Assembly: GCA_903882875.1 (NCBI GenBank)
Contig: CAIRYQ010000047.1
Location: 1 to 64,000, forward strand
Length of the DNA: 64,000 nt
Source of the DNA: an uncultured Spartobacteria bacterium
GTDB taxonomy: Bacteria > Verrucomicrobiota > Verrucomicrobiia > Chthoniobacterales > Chthoniobacteraceae
Reading direction: 5' to 3'
The translations under genes and the position numbers were made by a program. The number at the start of each line of letters is the position of its first letter. Within the stretch, counting starts at the first letter, position 1. Shown here piece after piece: positions 8,288 to 17,800 of this stretch. The notes under the pieces were generated by a model. The model saw only the letters and a program-made list of their open reading frames with translations. It did not search any database and had not been told where the DNA came from.

Positions 8288-10051
8288 TTACTTTTCGCAC
8301 CACGCCTGCCACATTTGGCGGTACGCAGATTCCACGTCGCGCGCAAAGCGCGGAGCGTCCATGAGCGGGGATTGCGCCATACGTTCACGCAGGGTGCTGC
8401 GCAGTTGGGCGAGGCGCGTAAGGTCGCCGGCCAGTTCCGTCGTGATCCGCACATACTCCTCTTGCGAAGCGGCCACAAGTTCCGGCAGGCCGACATTGCA
8501 CAGCAGGCTCACGCCCACACGGGAGACGTGCGTTTTTCCCGCCTGGGCAATCACCGGCACTCCCATCCACAATGACTCGCAGGTTGTCGTGGTGCCGTGG
8601 TAGGGATGGCTGTCCAGCGCGATGTCCACCCGCCCGTAGGCAGCAAGATGGTTCGCCATCCCGGAAACATGGCCCATGAGTTCCACGCGTTCCGGCGCAA
8701 TGCCGGTGCCTTCCAGCACGGCCCGCACACGCTGCTGCACAGATGGATCACGCAGCGCGCCGTTCTTAAGAAGCAGCCGCGAACCCGGCACGCTATGCAG
8801 TATCCGCGACCAGAGCTCCAGAAGCGGTCCGTTAATCTTCGGCATGGCATTGAAGCACCCAAATGTGATGCGGCCTGCTTCGAGCACCGGCGGCGCACCC
8901 ACTGGAGGTGCGTCTTCGGGAGGCCGGTAGCACCAAGCGCACCCGCGAAGCCGGATCAGCCGCTCGGTGTGCAGATTCTCGGTGGTTCCCGGCGGGTCGG
9001 CAAATGCGTCGGTCAGCCGACAGTCCATCGTCTCCAGCCCGGTCGTGTTCGGATAGCCCAGCCAGCTCACCTGCACCGGGGCCGGTTTGCGGGCGAAGAC
9101 CAGAAGCCGGTTGCGATCCGTGTGCCCGGCCAGATCCACGAGGATGTCAATGCCGTCTTCCCTCACCAGTCCGGCGACCCTCGAATCCACCATGCCGGTG
9201 ATCCTCCGCCATTTCCCGGCATACTTTTCCAAGCGGGCCGTTATGGCGTCAGGGTTGGTTATGTCCGCATAGCAGTACACCTCCACCTCTGCCGGGGCGT
9301 GGTTCGCAAGCAGGCCTTCGACAAAGAAAGCAACCGGGTGGGTCTCGAAGTCCGGCGAAACATAGCCGACGCGCAGGCGGCGAGCCGTGCTGCGCTCATT
9401 GCGGTGGGGCTCGATGAACTTCCGCAACGGCTCCGCGTGCTGCGCGGCCCATTGGCGGTGCTCCCTGAGGATGGCCTGGGCATCCCAGCAGGACTGGTAG
9501 TTCAGAAAAAAAACGAGACTGCTGTGGGCCTCAATAAAATCGGGTTTGAGTGAGATGGCCTGACGGCAGGCGGCGATGGCTTCCTCGGGCTCGCCTTTGT
9601 CCTTGAGGGCATTGCCGAGATTGCCGAAGGTTTCGGCAATATCCGGCTGGATCCGGATCGCCTCCTGATACGCAACGACGGCCTCTTCCAGACGGCCGAG
9701 TGCCTTCAGCACGATGCCCATGTTGGCAAGAGCCTTCGGGTAGTCGCGCTTTAACGCAATCGCACGCCCGTAGGCGACGAGCGCCTCCTCCCTGCGCTTC
9801 AGTTTGTCGAGCGAAATGCCAAGGTTGCAATGGAAGACGGCGGCCTGGGGATTGATGGTGATCGCCTGCCGGATCAGTTCCACCGCATCGTCATGATGGC
9901 CGACATGCTGGGCGATCAGTCCGAGCAGGTGCAGCGCGTCGGCCTGCTGTGGATCAACCGCGAGCACCTGCCGGTAAATTGCTTCGGCTTCCGCCAGTCG
10001 GCCCGACTGGTGGTGCGCCAGCGCCGTCTTAAGCGCCTGCGAAATGTGCAT
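8288..10051 (-). CDS. TPR domain / SPINDLY-type GT41 glycosyltransferase
   Basis: A 587-residue cytoplasmic protein without signal peptide. Residues 1-190 are five to six TPRs (for example LGLIAQHVGHHDDAVELIRQ, NP...A). From about 215 the catalytic GT41 module begins: RRLRVGYVSPDFETHPVAFF, DILVDLAGHTDRNRL, PAPVQVSWLGYPNTTGL, and the nucleotide-sugar region DIALDSHPYHGTTTTCESLW with GVPVIAQAGKTHVSRVG. GT41 includes eukaryotic O-GlcNAc transferase and bacterial HMW1C-like enzymes, which transfer sugar from a UDP- donor to Ser/Thr or Asn of proteins. The start overlaps the previous gene's end by 23 bases, showing translational coupling. It is the last gene of the convoy that begins with tpsB. 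The likely acceptor is the TpsA exoprotein, which is inferred from position only. Confidence 0.85.
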   Translation of the reverse strand: MHISQALKTALAHHQSGRLAEAEAIYRQVLAVDPQQADALHLLGLIAQHVGHHDDAVELIRQAITINPQAAVFHCNLGISLDKLKRREEALVAYGRAIALKRDYPKALANMGIVLKALGRLEEAVVAYQEAIRIQPDIAETFGNLGNALKDKGEPEEAIAACRQAISLKPDFIEAHSSLVFFLNYQSCWDAQAILREHRQWAAQHAEPLRKFIEPHRNERSTARRLRVGYVSPDFETHPVAFFVEGLLANHAPAEVEVYCYADITNPDAITARLEKYAGKWRRITGMVDSRVAGLVREDGIDILVDLAGHTDRNRLLVFARKPAPVQVSWLGYPNTTGLETMDCRLTDAFADPPGTTENLHTERLIRLRGCAWCYRPPEDAPPVGAPPVLEAGRITFGCFNAMPKINGPLLELWSRILHSVPGSRLLLKNGALRDPSVQQRVRAVLEGTGIAPERVELMGHVSGMANHLAAYGRVDIALDSHPYHGTTTTCESLWMGVPVIAQAGKTHVSRVGVSLLCNVGLPELVAASQEEYVRITTELAGDLTRLAQLRSTLRERMAQSPLMDAPRFARDVESAYRQMWQAWCEK

Positions 10052-11834
10052 GGCTGGTTTTCGACTCCGCTAACGCTTGGATCTCACGACGCACATCAGC
10101 GACGACGGATTCCCAGTCACCTGCCTTTCGCTGCCGGAACAGACGCATCGTCGGGTACCACGGACTATCGGATCTGTCGCGCTGCCAGCGCCAGTCCGGA
10201 GCAGCCGCGTGCAGCGTCCACACGGGCTTGCCCAGCGCCCCAGTGAGATGGGCGACGGAGGTGTCCACGGCGATGACCAAATCAAGCGATGAGACGAGGG
10301 CAGCCGTATCTGCGAATTCTTTCAAATTCACCGTCCAGTCAATGATGTTCATCCCTGCGGGAGGTGCTCCGGCCTCCGAGTCAGACCCGCCTTTTTGCAA
10401 GGAGAAATAACGGACAGACGGAATTCCGGTGAGCGGCGCGAGCCTGGCAAGTTTCAGAGATCGTCTTCGATCATGTGCATGTTTCGGGCTGCCCGCCCAT
10501 GCTAGGCCGACCGTGAGCGTCCGTGCCGCCAGACCCAGCTCGGATTCGATACGATCCCTCCAGGCTCTGGCCTGCGAAGCCTCGGCGTGCAGGTAAGGCA
10601 CATCGGCGGGAATGGTGGCCAGTTCGGTCCCAAAGATTCTTGGCAGGCTCAACAGCGGACAATGAAAGTCAAAAAAAGGTAGCGGCTCTCCCCTTTTCAC
10701 CACGGTGACCGCATCGCTGATCGTCTGGAAAAGACGCCAGATCTCCGGCTGGCATTCGAGGATGATATTTCCTCCCTGCTTCAGCACGAGTGACACGTAC
10801 CGGACGAACTGAATGGCATCGCCAAGCCCCTGTTCGGCGTGGAGCAGGATCGTGCGTCCCTCCAGCGGACTTCCATCCCAGAGCGGCTGCACGAAGTCCC
10901 GCTTGAACGAGGTGAAATCCTTCCACTTCCAGCGCCATTCGTATTCCTCCCAGCCTTCGCGAAACTCCCCGCGCATCAAAAGGGCGTGAGCCAGACCGAC
11001 GTGGGCTTCCGCGTTCCCGTTATCGAGGGCGATGAAGTGACGGCAGGCAGCCATGGCGGGCTCCAAGTGCCCCTGCGCCGCCCGCTCGGCCGCCAGATTG
11101 AGCCGGGCACCCATGAAGTCCGCCTTCAGCGCGATTGCACGTTCATAAGAGGCAACCGCTTCGTCCAACAGCCCGGCATACGAAAGGGCCACACCGAGGT
11201 GATTGTGGGCTTCGGCGTAACCGGGCTTGTGCTCAATCGCGCGGCGATAGCAGGCAATCGCTTCCTCGAACAGGCCCTTTCCGCACAGGATCATACCGAG
11301 GCCATTATGGGCCTCGGCATAGTCAGGTTCTAGCCGGATCGCATCGCGATAGGCCGTGATCGCGTCGTCGGGTCGTCCCGCCTGAACGAGCGCAACCCCG
11401 AGGTTGTGGTGCGCCTCGGCAAAGTCCGGCTTGAACTCGATCGCACATTCGTGAGCCGCGATGGCTTCGTCCAGTCGGCCAAGGGCCCGAAGCGTCACCC
11501 CCATGTTCGTGAGCGCCTTGGGGTATTCCGGCTTCAATGCGACGGCACGTTCGTACGCGGCAAGCGCCTCATCCACGCGTTCGAGGCCATCAAGCGCGAT
11601 GCCAAGGTTGCAGTAATAGACAGCAGCCCTGGGCGACGCTGAGATGGCCTGGCCGATGAGAGTGACGGCCTCCTCATATCTGGCCTGCTGTTGTGCAATC
11701 ACCCCGAGGAGATGGAGCGCATCTGCATTTTTCGGCTGCGCCTCGATCACCTTCCGGTAAAGCGATTCGGCCTCCTGCAGCCGGCCACTTTGGTGGTGCT
11801 TGAGAGCCAGTTCGAGTGCAGCTTTGCCAGTCAT
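10029..11834 (-). CDS. TPR domain / GT9-like (heptosyltransferase-fold) glycosyltransferase
   Basis: The 601-residue protein carries eight to nine TPRs up to about residue 310 (repeated AEAHNNLG/ALKPDYAEA-like units), a linker containing GEFREGWEEYEWRWK, and a C-terminal GT-B domain resembling glycosyltransferase family 9: TILLHAEQGLGDAIQFVRYV at its start, VGLAWAGSPKHAHDRRRS in the middle, and LVIAVDTSVAHLTGALGKPV plus WTLHAAAPDWRWQ near the end. The D..V.H..GALG motif is the nucleotide-sugar site of ADP-heptose:LPS heptosyltransferases. It overlaps the GT41 gene before it by 4 bases (ATGA) and the one after it by 23. It may add a second sugar type to the same protein acceptor or work on a surface glycan; sequence cannot decide. 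Confidence 0.83.
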   Translation of the reverse strand: MTGKAALELALKHHQSGRLQEAESLYRKVIEAQPKNADALHLLGVIAQQQARYEEAVTLIGQAISASPRAAVYYCNLGIALDGLERVDEALAAYERAVALKPEYPKALTNMGVTLRALGRLDEAIAAHECAIEFKPDFAEAHHNLGVALVQAGRPDDAITAYRDAIRLEPDYAEAHNGLGMILCGKGLFEEAIACYRRAIEHKPGYAEAHNHLGVALSYAGLLDEAVASYERAIALKADFMGARLNLAAERAAQGHLEPAMAACRHFIALDNGNAEAHVGLAHALLMRGEFREGWEEYEWRWKWKDFTSFKRDFVQPLWDGSPLEGRTILLHAEQGLGDAIQFVRYVSLVLKQGGNIILECQPEIWRLFQTISDAVTVVKRGEPLPFFDFHCPLLSLPRIFGTELATIPADVPYLHAEASQARAWRDRIESELGLAARTLTVGLAWAGSPKHAHDRRRSLKLARLAPLTGIPSVRYFSLQKGGSDSEAGAPPAGMNIIDWTVNLKEFADTAALVSSLDLVIAVDTSVAHLTGALGKPVWTLHAAAPDWRWQRDRSDSPWYPTMRLFRQRKAGDWESVVADVRREIQALAESKTSHAHFAGA

Positions 11835-13807
11835 TTCGAGCCGGTCGCTGACATCTCACACCACTTCCGCCACATGGAACGATACGCGCTTTCCATATTG
11901 CGTGCAAAGCCTGGAAAATCCGAAAGCGGTGATGCCAGCAGGCGTCGGCGAATGGTGGAACGCAGCACGCCGAGCCGCGGGAGATCGTGCGCCAGACTGG
12001 AACAAATGCCGGTGAACTCCTCCTCGCTGCCCGTTGCAAGTTCGGGAAGACCCGCAGTCGAAAGCAGGCCCAGTCCCGCACGGCCGGCGGCGGTGTTTCC
12101 AGCGAGGCTCACCACCGGCACTCCCATCCACAGTGCGTCGCAGGTCGTGGTGATTCCGTTGTAAGGGAGCGGATCGAGCGCGATGTCTATCTGGTCGTAG
12201 AGGCGCAGATATTCCTCCCGGGGGCAACTTTCGGCAAACTCAATGCGCGAGCCCTCCACACCCATTCGCTCCAGAGTCCGGCATAGGCTGTCGCGATGCC
12301 CGCCTCTGGCCGCCATGAGCAGCAGCCGCGAACCGGGCACCGCGCCGAGCACGCGCGCCCAGATGCGCAGAGTCTCGTGGTTGTTCTTGCAGAAATTATT
12401 CAGGCTGCCGAAGCGGATGAATCGCCCCCAATGCGCGGTTTGGACCGGTGAGGGCGGAATATCACACAGCGGATCATAGCAGCACCAGGAGTCCGGCAAT
12501 CGAATGCTTTCCTCCGAATACCCCTCGGTGCTTCCGCCAGGCGGATCCATGAACGAATCGGTGATTCGGTAGTCCATTTCCCTCAGTCCGGTCGATCCCG
12601 GATAAGCCAGCCATGTCACCTGCACCGGCGCGGGCTTCCGGGCAAACACGGGCAGCCGCACGCCACCGCCCATGTGCATCGTCAGATCCACGAGGATGTC
12701 CATGCCGTCATGCCTGATCTTTTCCGCAAGCGCCTCGTTGTCCATTTCGAGCACATCATGCCAGGCGCTCACGCTGCGCCGCAGACGCTCGGTGGTGTCA
12801 TCCGGCCGCCGGACGCTGGCGTATGCATGAATCTCGAACTGAAGGTGATTATGCGCCTCGAATAGCGGAACAACAAAATAGGACTCCGCCTGCCCCCAGA
12901 AATCTGGCGAAACATAGCCGACACGCAGACGGCGGTCGGGGTCGCGTTCGTTATTGTGGGGCCGGTGAAATGAACGAAGCGGAGCCGCAAACTTCCCGTT
13001 CCATCGCTCGTGTTCCTCCCGGATGGTGATCGCAGTCTTGGCAGGGTGAAAGTGCAGGGAGTAAATCAGATTGCTATGGAAGCTGGCATCATTCGGAACA
13101 ATGGCGATCGCCCTCTGGTAAGATTCGACCGCTTCCTCAATCTGCGCCATTCCATTTAGCGCGATTCCAAGATTATTATGCGGCTCGGCAAAGTCGGGTT
13201 TCAACTCAGTCGCCCGCCGGTAGGCGGCAACAGCATCGTGAGGCAATTGCTTTTTGGCCAACGCAATTCCTAAACCGTTATAAGCTTCGGCAGAACCCGG
13301 CTGAAGCTGGATCGCCCGCCGGCAGGCTGTGACAGCCTCGTCGAACCGTCCCAAGTCCGTCAATACGTTGCCCAAAGTCCGATAGGTCTCGGCCGAGCCC
13401 GGCTGGATCCGGATCGCACGCTGGCAAGCGATGACGGCTTCATCCAGTCGGCCCATGCCTGTCAACACAATGGCCAATGTGTTCATGGCTTTGGCGTAGT
13501 CCGGCTTGAGAGCCAGCGCCCTGTTGCATGCGCTCAACGCCTCCTCCTTCCTGCCGAGGCCGTCGAGCGCTATTCCAAGGTTACAGTGATAGACGGCGGA
13601 TTGGGGCGAAATGGCAATCGCCCGCCGGATAAGATCCACCGACTCCTCACAACGGCGTTGCTGCTGGGCGACCACCCCGAGCAAATGGAGTGCGTCGGCT
13701 CTTTTCGGTTCCGCCTCCAGCACCTCGCGATAAAGGCCTGCGGCCTCCATCAGGCGACCATTCTGGTGGTGCTTCAGCGCCAGTTCGATCGCTTGTTGAG
13801 GATTCAT
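11831..13807 (-). CDS. TPR domain / SPINDLY-type GT41 glycosyltransferase
   Basis: A 658-residue paralogue of the gene at 8288-10051. Seven or so TPRs occupy residues 1-250, and the GT41 catalytic module follows: RRLRVGYVSPDFWGQAESYF, DILVDLTMHMGGGVRLPVFA, PAPVQVTWLAYPGSTGL, and the donor-binding segment DIALDPLPYNGITTTCDALW with GVPVVSLAGNTAAGRAG. The H of the first motif (SPDF..H in SPINDLY proteins) is replaced by the AES... context here, so its activity may differ from its paralogue. Its stop overlaps the start of the GT9-like gene by 4 bases. It lies 40 bases downstream of the Sel1 gene and is the first glycosyltransferase after tpsA. It is predicted cytoplasmic, like HMW1C. Confidence 0.84.
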   Translation of the reverse strand: MNPQQAIELALKHHQNGRLMEAAGLYREVLEAEPKRADALHLLGVVAQQQRRCEESVDLIRRAIAISPQSAVYHCNLGIALDGLGRKEEALSACNRALALKPDYAKAMNTLAIVLTGMGRLDEAVIACQRAIRIQPGSAETYRTLGNVLTDLGRFDEAVTACRRAIQLQPGSAEAYNGLGIALAKKQLPHDAVAAYRRATELKPDFAEPHNNLGIALNGMAQIEEAVESYQRAIAIVPNDASFHSNLIYSLHFHPAKTAITIREEHERWNGKFAAPLRSFHRPHNNERDPDRRLRVGYVSPDFWGQAESYFVVPLFEAHNHLQFEIHAYASVRRPDDTTERLRRSVSAWHDVLEMDNEALAEKIRHDGMDILVDLTMHMGGGVRLPVFARKPAPVQVTWLAYPGSTGLREMDYRITDSFMDPPGGSTEGYSEESIRLPDSWCCYDPLCDIPPSPVQTAHWGRFIRFGSLNNFCKNNHETLRIWARVLGAVPGSRLLLMAARGGHRDSLCRTLERMGVEGSRIEFAESCPREEYLRLYDQIDIALDPLPYNGITTTCDALWMGVPVVSLAGNTAAGRAGLGLLSTAGLPELATGSEEEFTGICSSLAHDLPRLGVLRSTIRRRLLASPLSDFPGFARNMESAYRSMWRKWCEMSATGSK

Positions 13808-13847
13808 TAAATGCGCAATACGGGGTGCGGCTCACAACAGCCAGAGT

Positions 13848-14804
13848 TCAGGGCTTTGCAACACCGGGCAGGAGGCCGGGAACGAGCGGCAGCGGCTTCG
13901 AAGGCGGAGCTTTCAGACCCTTTCTTGCGCGGTATTCGGCTACTTTCTTATCACCTTCCTGGACTTGTTCCCTAGTCATCCCACGAATATATTCTGCGAG
14001 AAAATTTGCCCCGGTTGGCTCATCCGCGTCCGCGGCCAGTTTCAACCACATATATGCAGTGACGGGATCCCGATCCGTACCGTTGCCAAGAGCAATCGCG
14101 TGGCCGGCACTGGCCTGGGCTTTGGCGTGGCCTTGTTCGGCAGCCTTGAGAAACCAAAGCAGCGCAAGGCCTGCGCTATGAAATGCTCCCCAGCCCTTTT
14201 CATGCAGAACTCCCATCGCATTTTGAGCGTCCGCATTTCCTTGTTTGCCTGCCACGGTGAGCCATTTCGCCGCAAGCGCATAGTCCTGAACCACACCTCC
14301 ATCGCCCCAATAGTAAATAAAACCCAATTGCGTCTGTGCTCGGACAATCCCTTGTTCGGCTGCTTTCCCAAGCCATTTCGCCCCTTCCAGAACATCTTTT
14401 GGGACTCCATCACCTTTGGCAAGAATGTAACCTAGGCTGTCCTGCGATTTCGCGACGCCCTGTTCGGCGGCCTTGCGCAGCCATTTCAATCCTTCGGCGG
14501 GATCCTTCTGGACACCGATACCGTCGAGATAGAGCCACGCAAGATTGTTCTGTGCCTTTTCATTTCCCTGCTCGGCGGCTTTGCGGTAAAAATCGGCGGC
14601 CTTCGCAGAATCTTTAGGCACCCCCTGGCCGTTCGCATAAGCCCGTCCGGTGAGAAACTGCGCCTCGGCATCACCACTGGCTGCCCCTGCAGCCGTGGCT
14701 GCGAAGTCTTGCCCAGTGACATCCGCGTCGGCTATTGCCCCATGCAATGCCGCAAAGGTGAGGGACAGGAGCGTTGGCAGGATGCGGGAAGGATGGACTC
14801 TCAT
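13848..14804 (-). CDS. secreted Sel1-repeat (TPR-like) protein
   Basis: A 318-residue protein with a signal peptide (about residues 1-26, ...ALHGAIADA) and six Sel1-like repeats between about 45 and 260, each following the pattern A..G...A...LG..Y..G.GV.KD...A..W..KAAEQG. The C-terminal 45 residues are basic and proline-rich (PPSKPLPLVPGLLPGVAKP). Sel1 proteins act as periplasmic adaptors for protein complexes. The gene sits between tpsA (84 bases upstream) and the first GT41 gene (40 bases downstream), on the same strand, so it is probably part of the same transcription unit. It could chaperone or recruit the TpsA exoprotein in the periplasm, but no direct evidence exists. Confidence 0.85.
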   Translation of the reverse strand: MRVHPSRILPTLLSLTFAALHGAIADADVTGQDFAATAAGAASGDAEAQFLTGRAYANGQGVPKDSAKAADFYRKAAEQGNEKAQNNLAWLYLDGIGVQKDPAEGLKWLRKAAEQGVAKSQDSLGYILAKGDGVPKDVLEGAKWLGKAAEQGIVRAQTQLGFIYYWGDGGVVQDYALAAKWLTVAGKQGNADAQNAMGVLHEKGWGAFHSAGLALLWFLKAAEQGHAKAQASAGHAIALGNGTDRDPVTAYMWLKLAADADEPTGANFLAEYIRGMTREQVQEGDKKVAEYRARKGLKAPPSKPLPLVPGLLPGVAKP

Positions 14805-14888
14805 GGCTTAACTAAACAAAACTGCTTCAGGAAATCACAAATTTCGGATGATAGCTGACATACTTTGCCGATAAGCGAACACTCCCGG

Positions 14889-17800
14889 CTATCCTTCGCC
14901 ACCGCCGTAACCGAGCACCTCCACGGTGAAGACGGAGGGCGGTTCGTCTTTCGGTGGGGGTGTGGATCCCCCCGTGGCCTGCCTAGTCGGATCATTGTTC
15001 GAACTCGTTGCGGCGGCCTGTGAACTGCTCGCGGCCACACTGCCCAGATTTGGCGCGGAGACGGAGACAGTCGGCGTCCCGGTGCTTCCTCCCGATGCCT
15101 GGATGTTACTGGCGTTCAAAATTTGCGTCGCAGCAACATTGAGTTTCCCCGTCGAACGAATGCCGGCGTCACCCGCATCAATCACACCGCCGGGTGCGAC
15201 GAGATCCACACTGCCGGGTGCGACGCCCGCGACACTCGCGAGAACGCCGATGCCGCCGCCGGTGGCGAGACCGGAGATGTCCGTCTTCACGTCGCCGCTT
15301 TGCGGATCCACGATCACACGCGTGGGAGGCGCGGACTGGACGGTCTTGGACGAGGCGCCTGCGGCAATGTTGCCCGTGGAGGACCAGATAACCTCATCGC
15401 CGCCGCGCAGCGTGAAGATGCGCGAGGTGCCCACGTCCACGTTGCCCTTCGCAAAGATGGAGATGCCGCCGCCAGCCTCGGTGAGGATGCCCTGATCGAG
15501 CGCCTGATTGCCTGCGAGGTCTATGCCGACGATGACCTTTCCGCCGGGTGCGAGCAACAGAATGCCGCCGCCATTCTGTGTTTTGATTTCCCGGGAAGTG
15601 AGATCGATGTTACCCACAGTATTGCCGGGGAAAAGCGCACTGATCGCCGCGAAGCCCGCAGAGTAACTCTTGTAGCCCGCGCTGGAAGGATCGTTGTAGT
15701 CACGTCCGGCATCCCGCAGGACCAGATAGAAGGTATCGAGTGTCAGGAGTTCCCGCTGCGGCTTTGCCAGTTTGTTGTAGGCCGCCCAGGTGTCGGTGTC
15801 ACTCGCGCCGGGGATGCCCAAAATCCCCGCGAGATCGGGCAGATAACGCGATGCGGAAGCTCCGCCCGTCGAAGGATCAAGGAACAGGCTGATGAAATTG
15901 CTGAAATCGGGCAGGCTATAACTAATGCCCGCACCTGCTATAATCTGCGCACCGGTGGATGGCAGGTAAGGGTTACGCTGATCACCGATGCTGGTAATGC
16001 CCACGCCCGTCCCGTCTGCATTGTTCGGCCCGATGCCCGCAGTCAGGTTCCGACCTGCCAGCACCTCGACCGCACCAGGACCGCTGATCTGGATGTCGCC
16101 CGCCAGAGGCGTCTGGTTGCCCCCGGTCAGGATATTTGTACCCGAGGTGGCCGCCGTGCGTAATGCCGCGGTAGGATCGTAAGCGATGATGTCGCGGGCA
16201 GCAGAAACGAGAGTGATGTCATTTGAAGTGGTGTTCTGAATGTAGAAAGCAAAATCGGCGATATCCTTACCGGACACGATTCGGGCTTCCTTACCCGAGA
16301 AAAGCGTCACCCCCGAAATGTCGCCGGACTCCGCGTACAAAAGAAGCGGGTTTGCATCCGATGCGTGCAGGATGCCTGGTGCATGGAGCGCCTGTTTGGT
16401 CTGGAGGACTGCATTCGTGCCCGTGAAGGAACCCGTCTCCTCAAACAACAGGTCAACAGACTGGAGGAATGTCAGGGAATTGGTCGAACTATTTTGGGAG
16501 ATTGCATTCGCGTTCCCTATGATAGCCGAACGGTACGCGAGAGGCGAGGTAATTCCCGGCAGACGGCTGGGATCCGCGTCGGACAGATTGATCGTGCTGG
16601 GAGCCCACGTATTAAAGACGGTGTTGAGCGGTTTTGCAAATCCGTCGGGCTGAAGTCCGTTGATCGAACCCGTGGCAGCAAGCTCGACATTACCGGTTGG
16701 GGACGGGGAAAGCGTAAGATTGCCGACGAGATTGATATCACCGGAAAGTGCCGTGGCCTTCAGGGTAGGCGGCATCAGCGTAACCAGCGTCGCGAATGGT
16801 CTGACGTCCGTCTCATCCAGTCGCAACCAAGGCTGGTAGTAAGAGAGCGAGGCGGTCGGCGTGGCATTGTTCAACAGCGAGACATAGGTCAGCCAGCTTA
16901 ATAGGAGCGGCGTCGCAGGGGGGGTGGCGCCCGTCGAGTTGTTCGGGGCAACTGCAGTAGTCCGCACGGTAACCGAGCCGCCCACGGACGTGACATTGAC
17001 TGCGTCCGAAGCTGCATAGGTGGAAAAATAGGTCTTGTACCAGAAGGCGTTGTTATAGCCTTCCGGGAGGAGGAAGGCGTTCGAGACCGGCCCCAACAGC
17101 ACATTGCCGTTCGCAGACACATCGAGACTGCCCTTTCCGAGGAAAAGAGTAGTGGGCAGCCAGGACAGCGGCGAGATAGGAGCGGTGGATCCGTTGACTA
17201 GCGCAGGGGACGGGGCACGGGTGCTGTTCGTGAGAATCTGCCCGCCCGCCGAGAGAATTCCATTGCCTCGTTCCACATAATAAACTCCGGCATTGATATT
17301 GTTGCCAGCGCGAACCGCAAGGTCGCCACCGCCGAGTTCCAGCAAACTCGCGGCATTGGGCGTGCCTTTCGGCATCCGCGCATTGGTCGCGACGACGCCG
17401 TCCACGTTGCTGACGTCGTGGCCGGCAGACATCGTGAGGTTCCCGCCCCCAAGGGTTCCGACGCCTTCAAAGAAATTGCTGAAATCCGTCCACCAAGTGG
17501 TCGAGGCAATCGTGGTGGTGGTTCCGCCAAATTTCGCGCTTCCGAATGTGCCGTCTGCGGCGACCCATCCGCGGCGGTCGAGCCAGTTGATGGGAAGTTC
17601 CTTGGACGAATCGTCCAAAAGCACGCCGTTCAGCACCGTCTTGTGCGCGATGTCATCCTGTGCAGTGATCGCCACGTTTCCTCCAGCCATGCTATATTGA
17701 GCGGCGTAAGGTGTTGGCTCCTGAATCGCACCCAGACTGCTTGCTCCGCCGTTCGTGCTGAGCGTGGGAACATCAAAAGTGCCGCCCATCGTGGGGTCGC

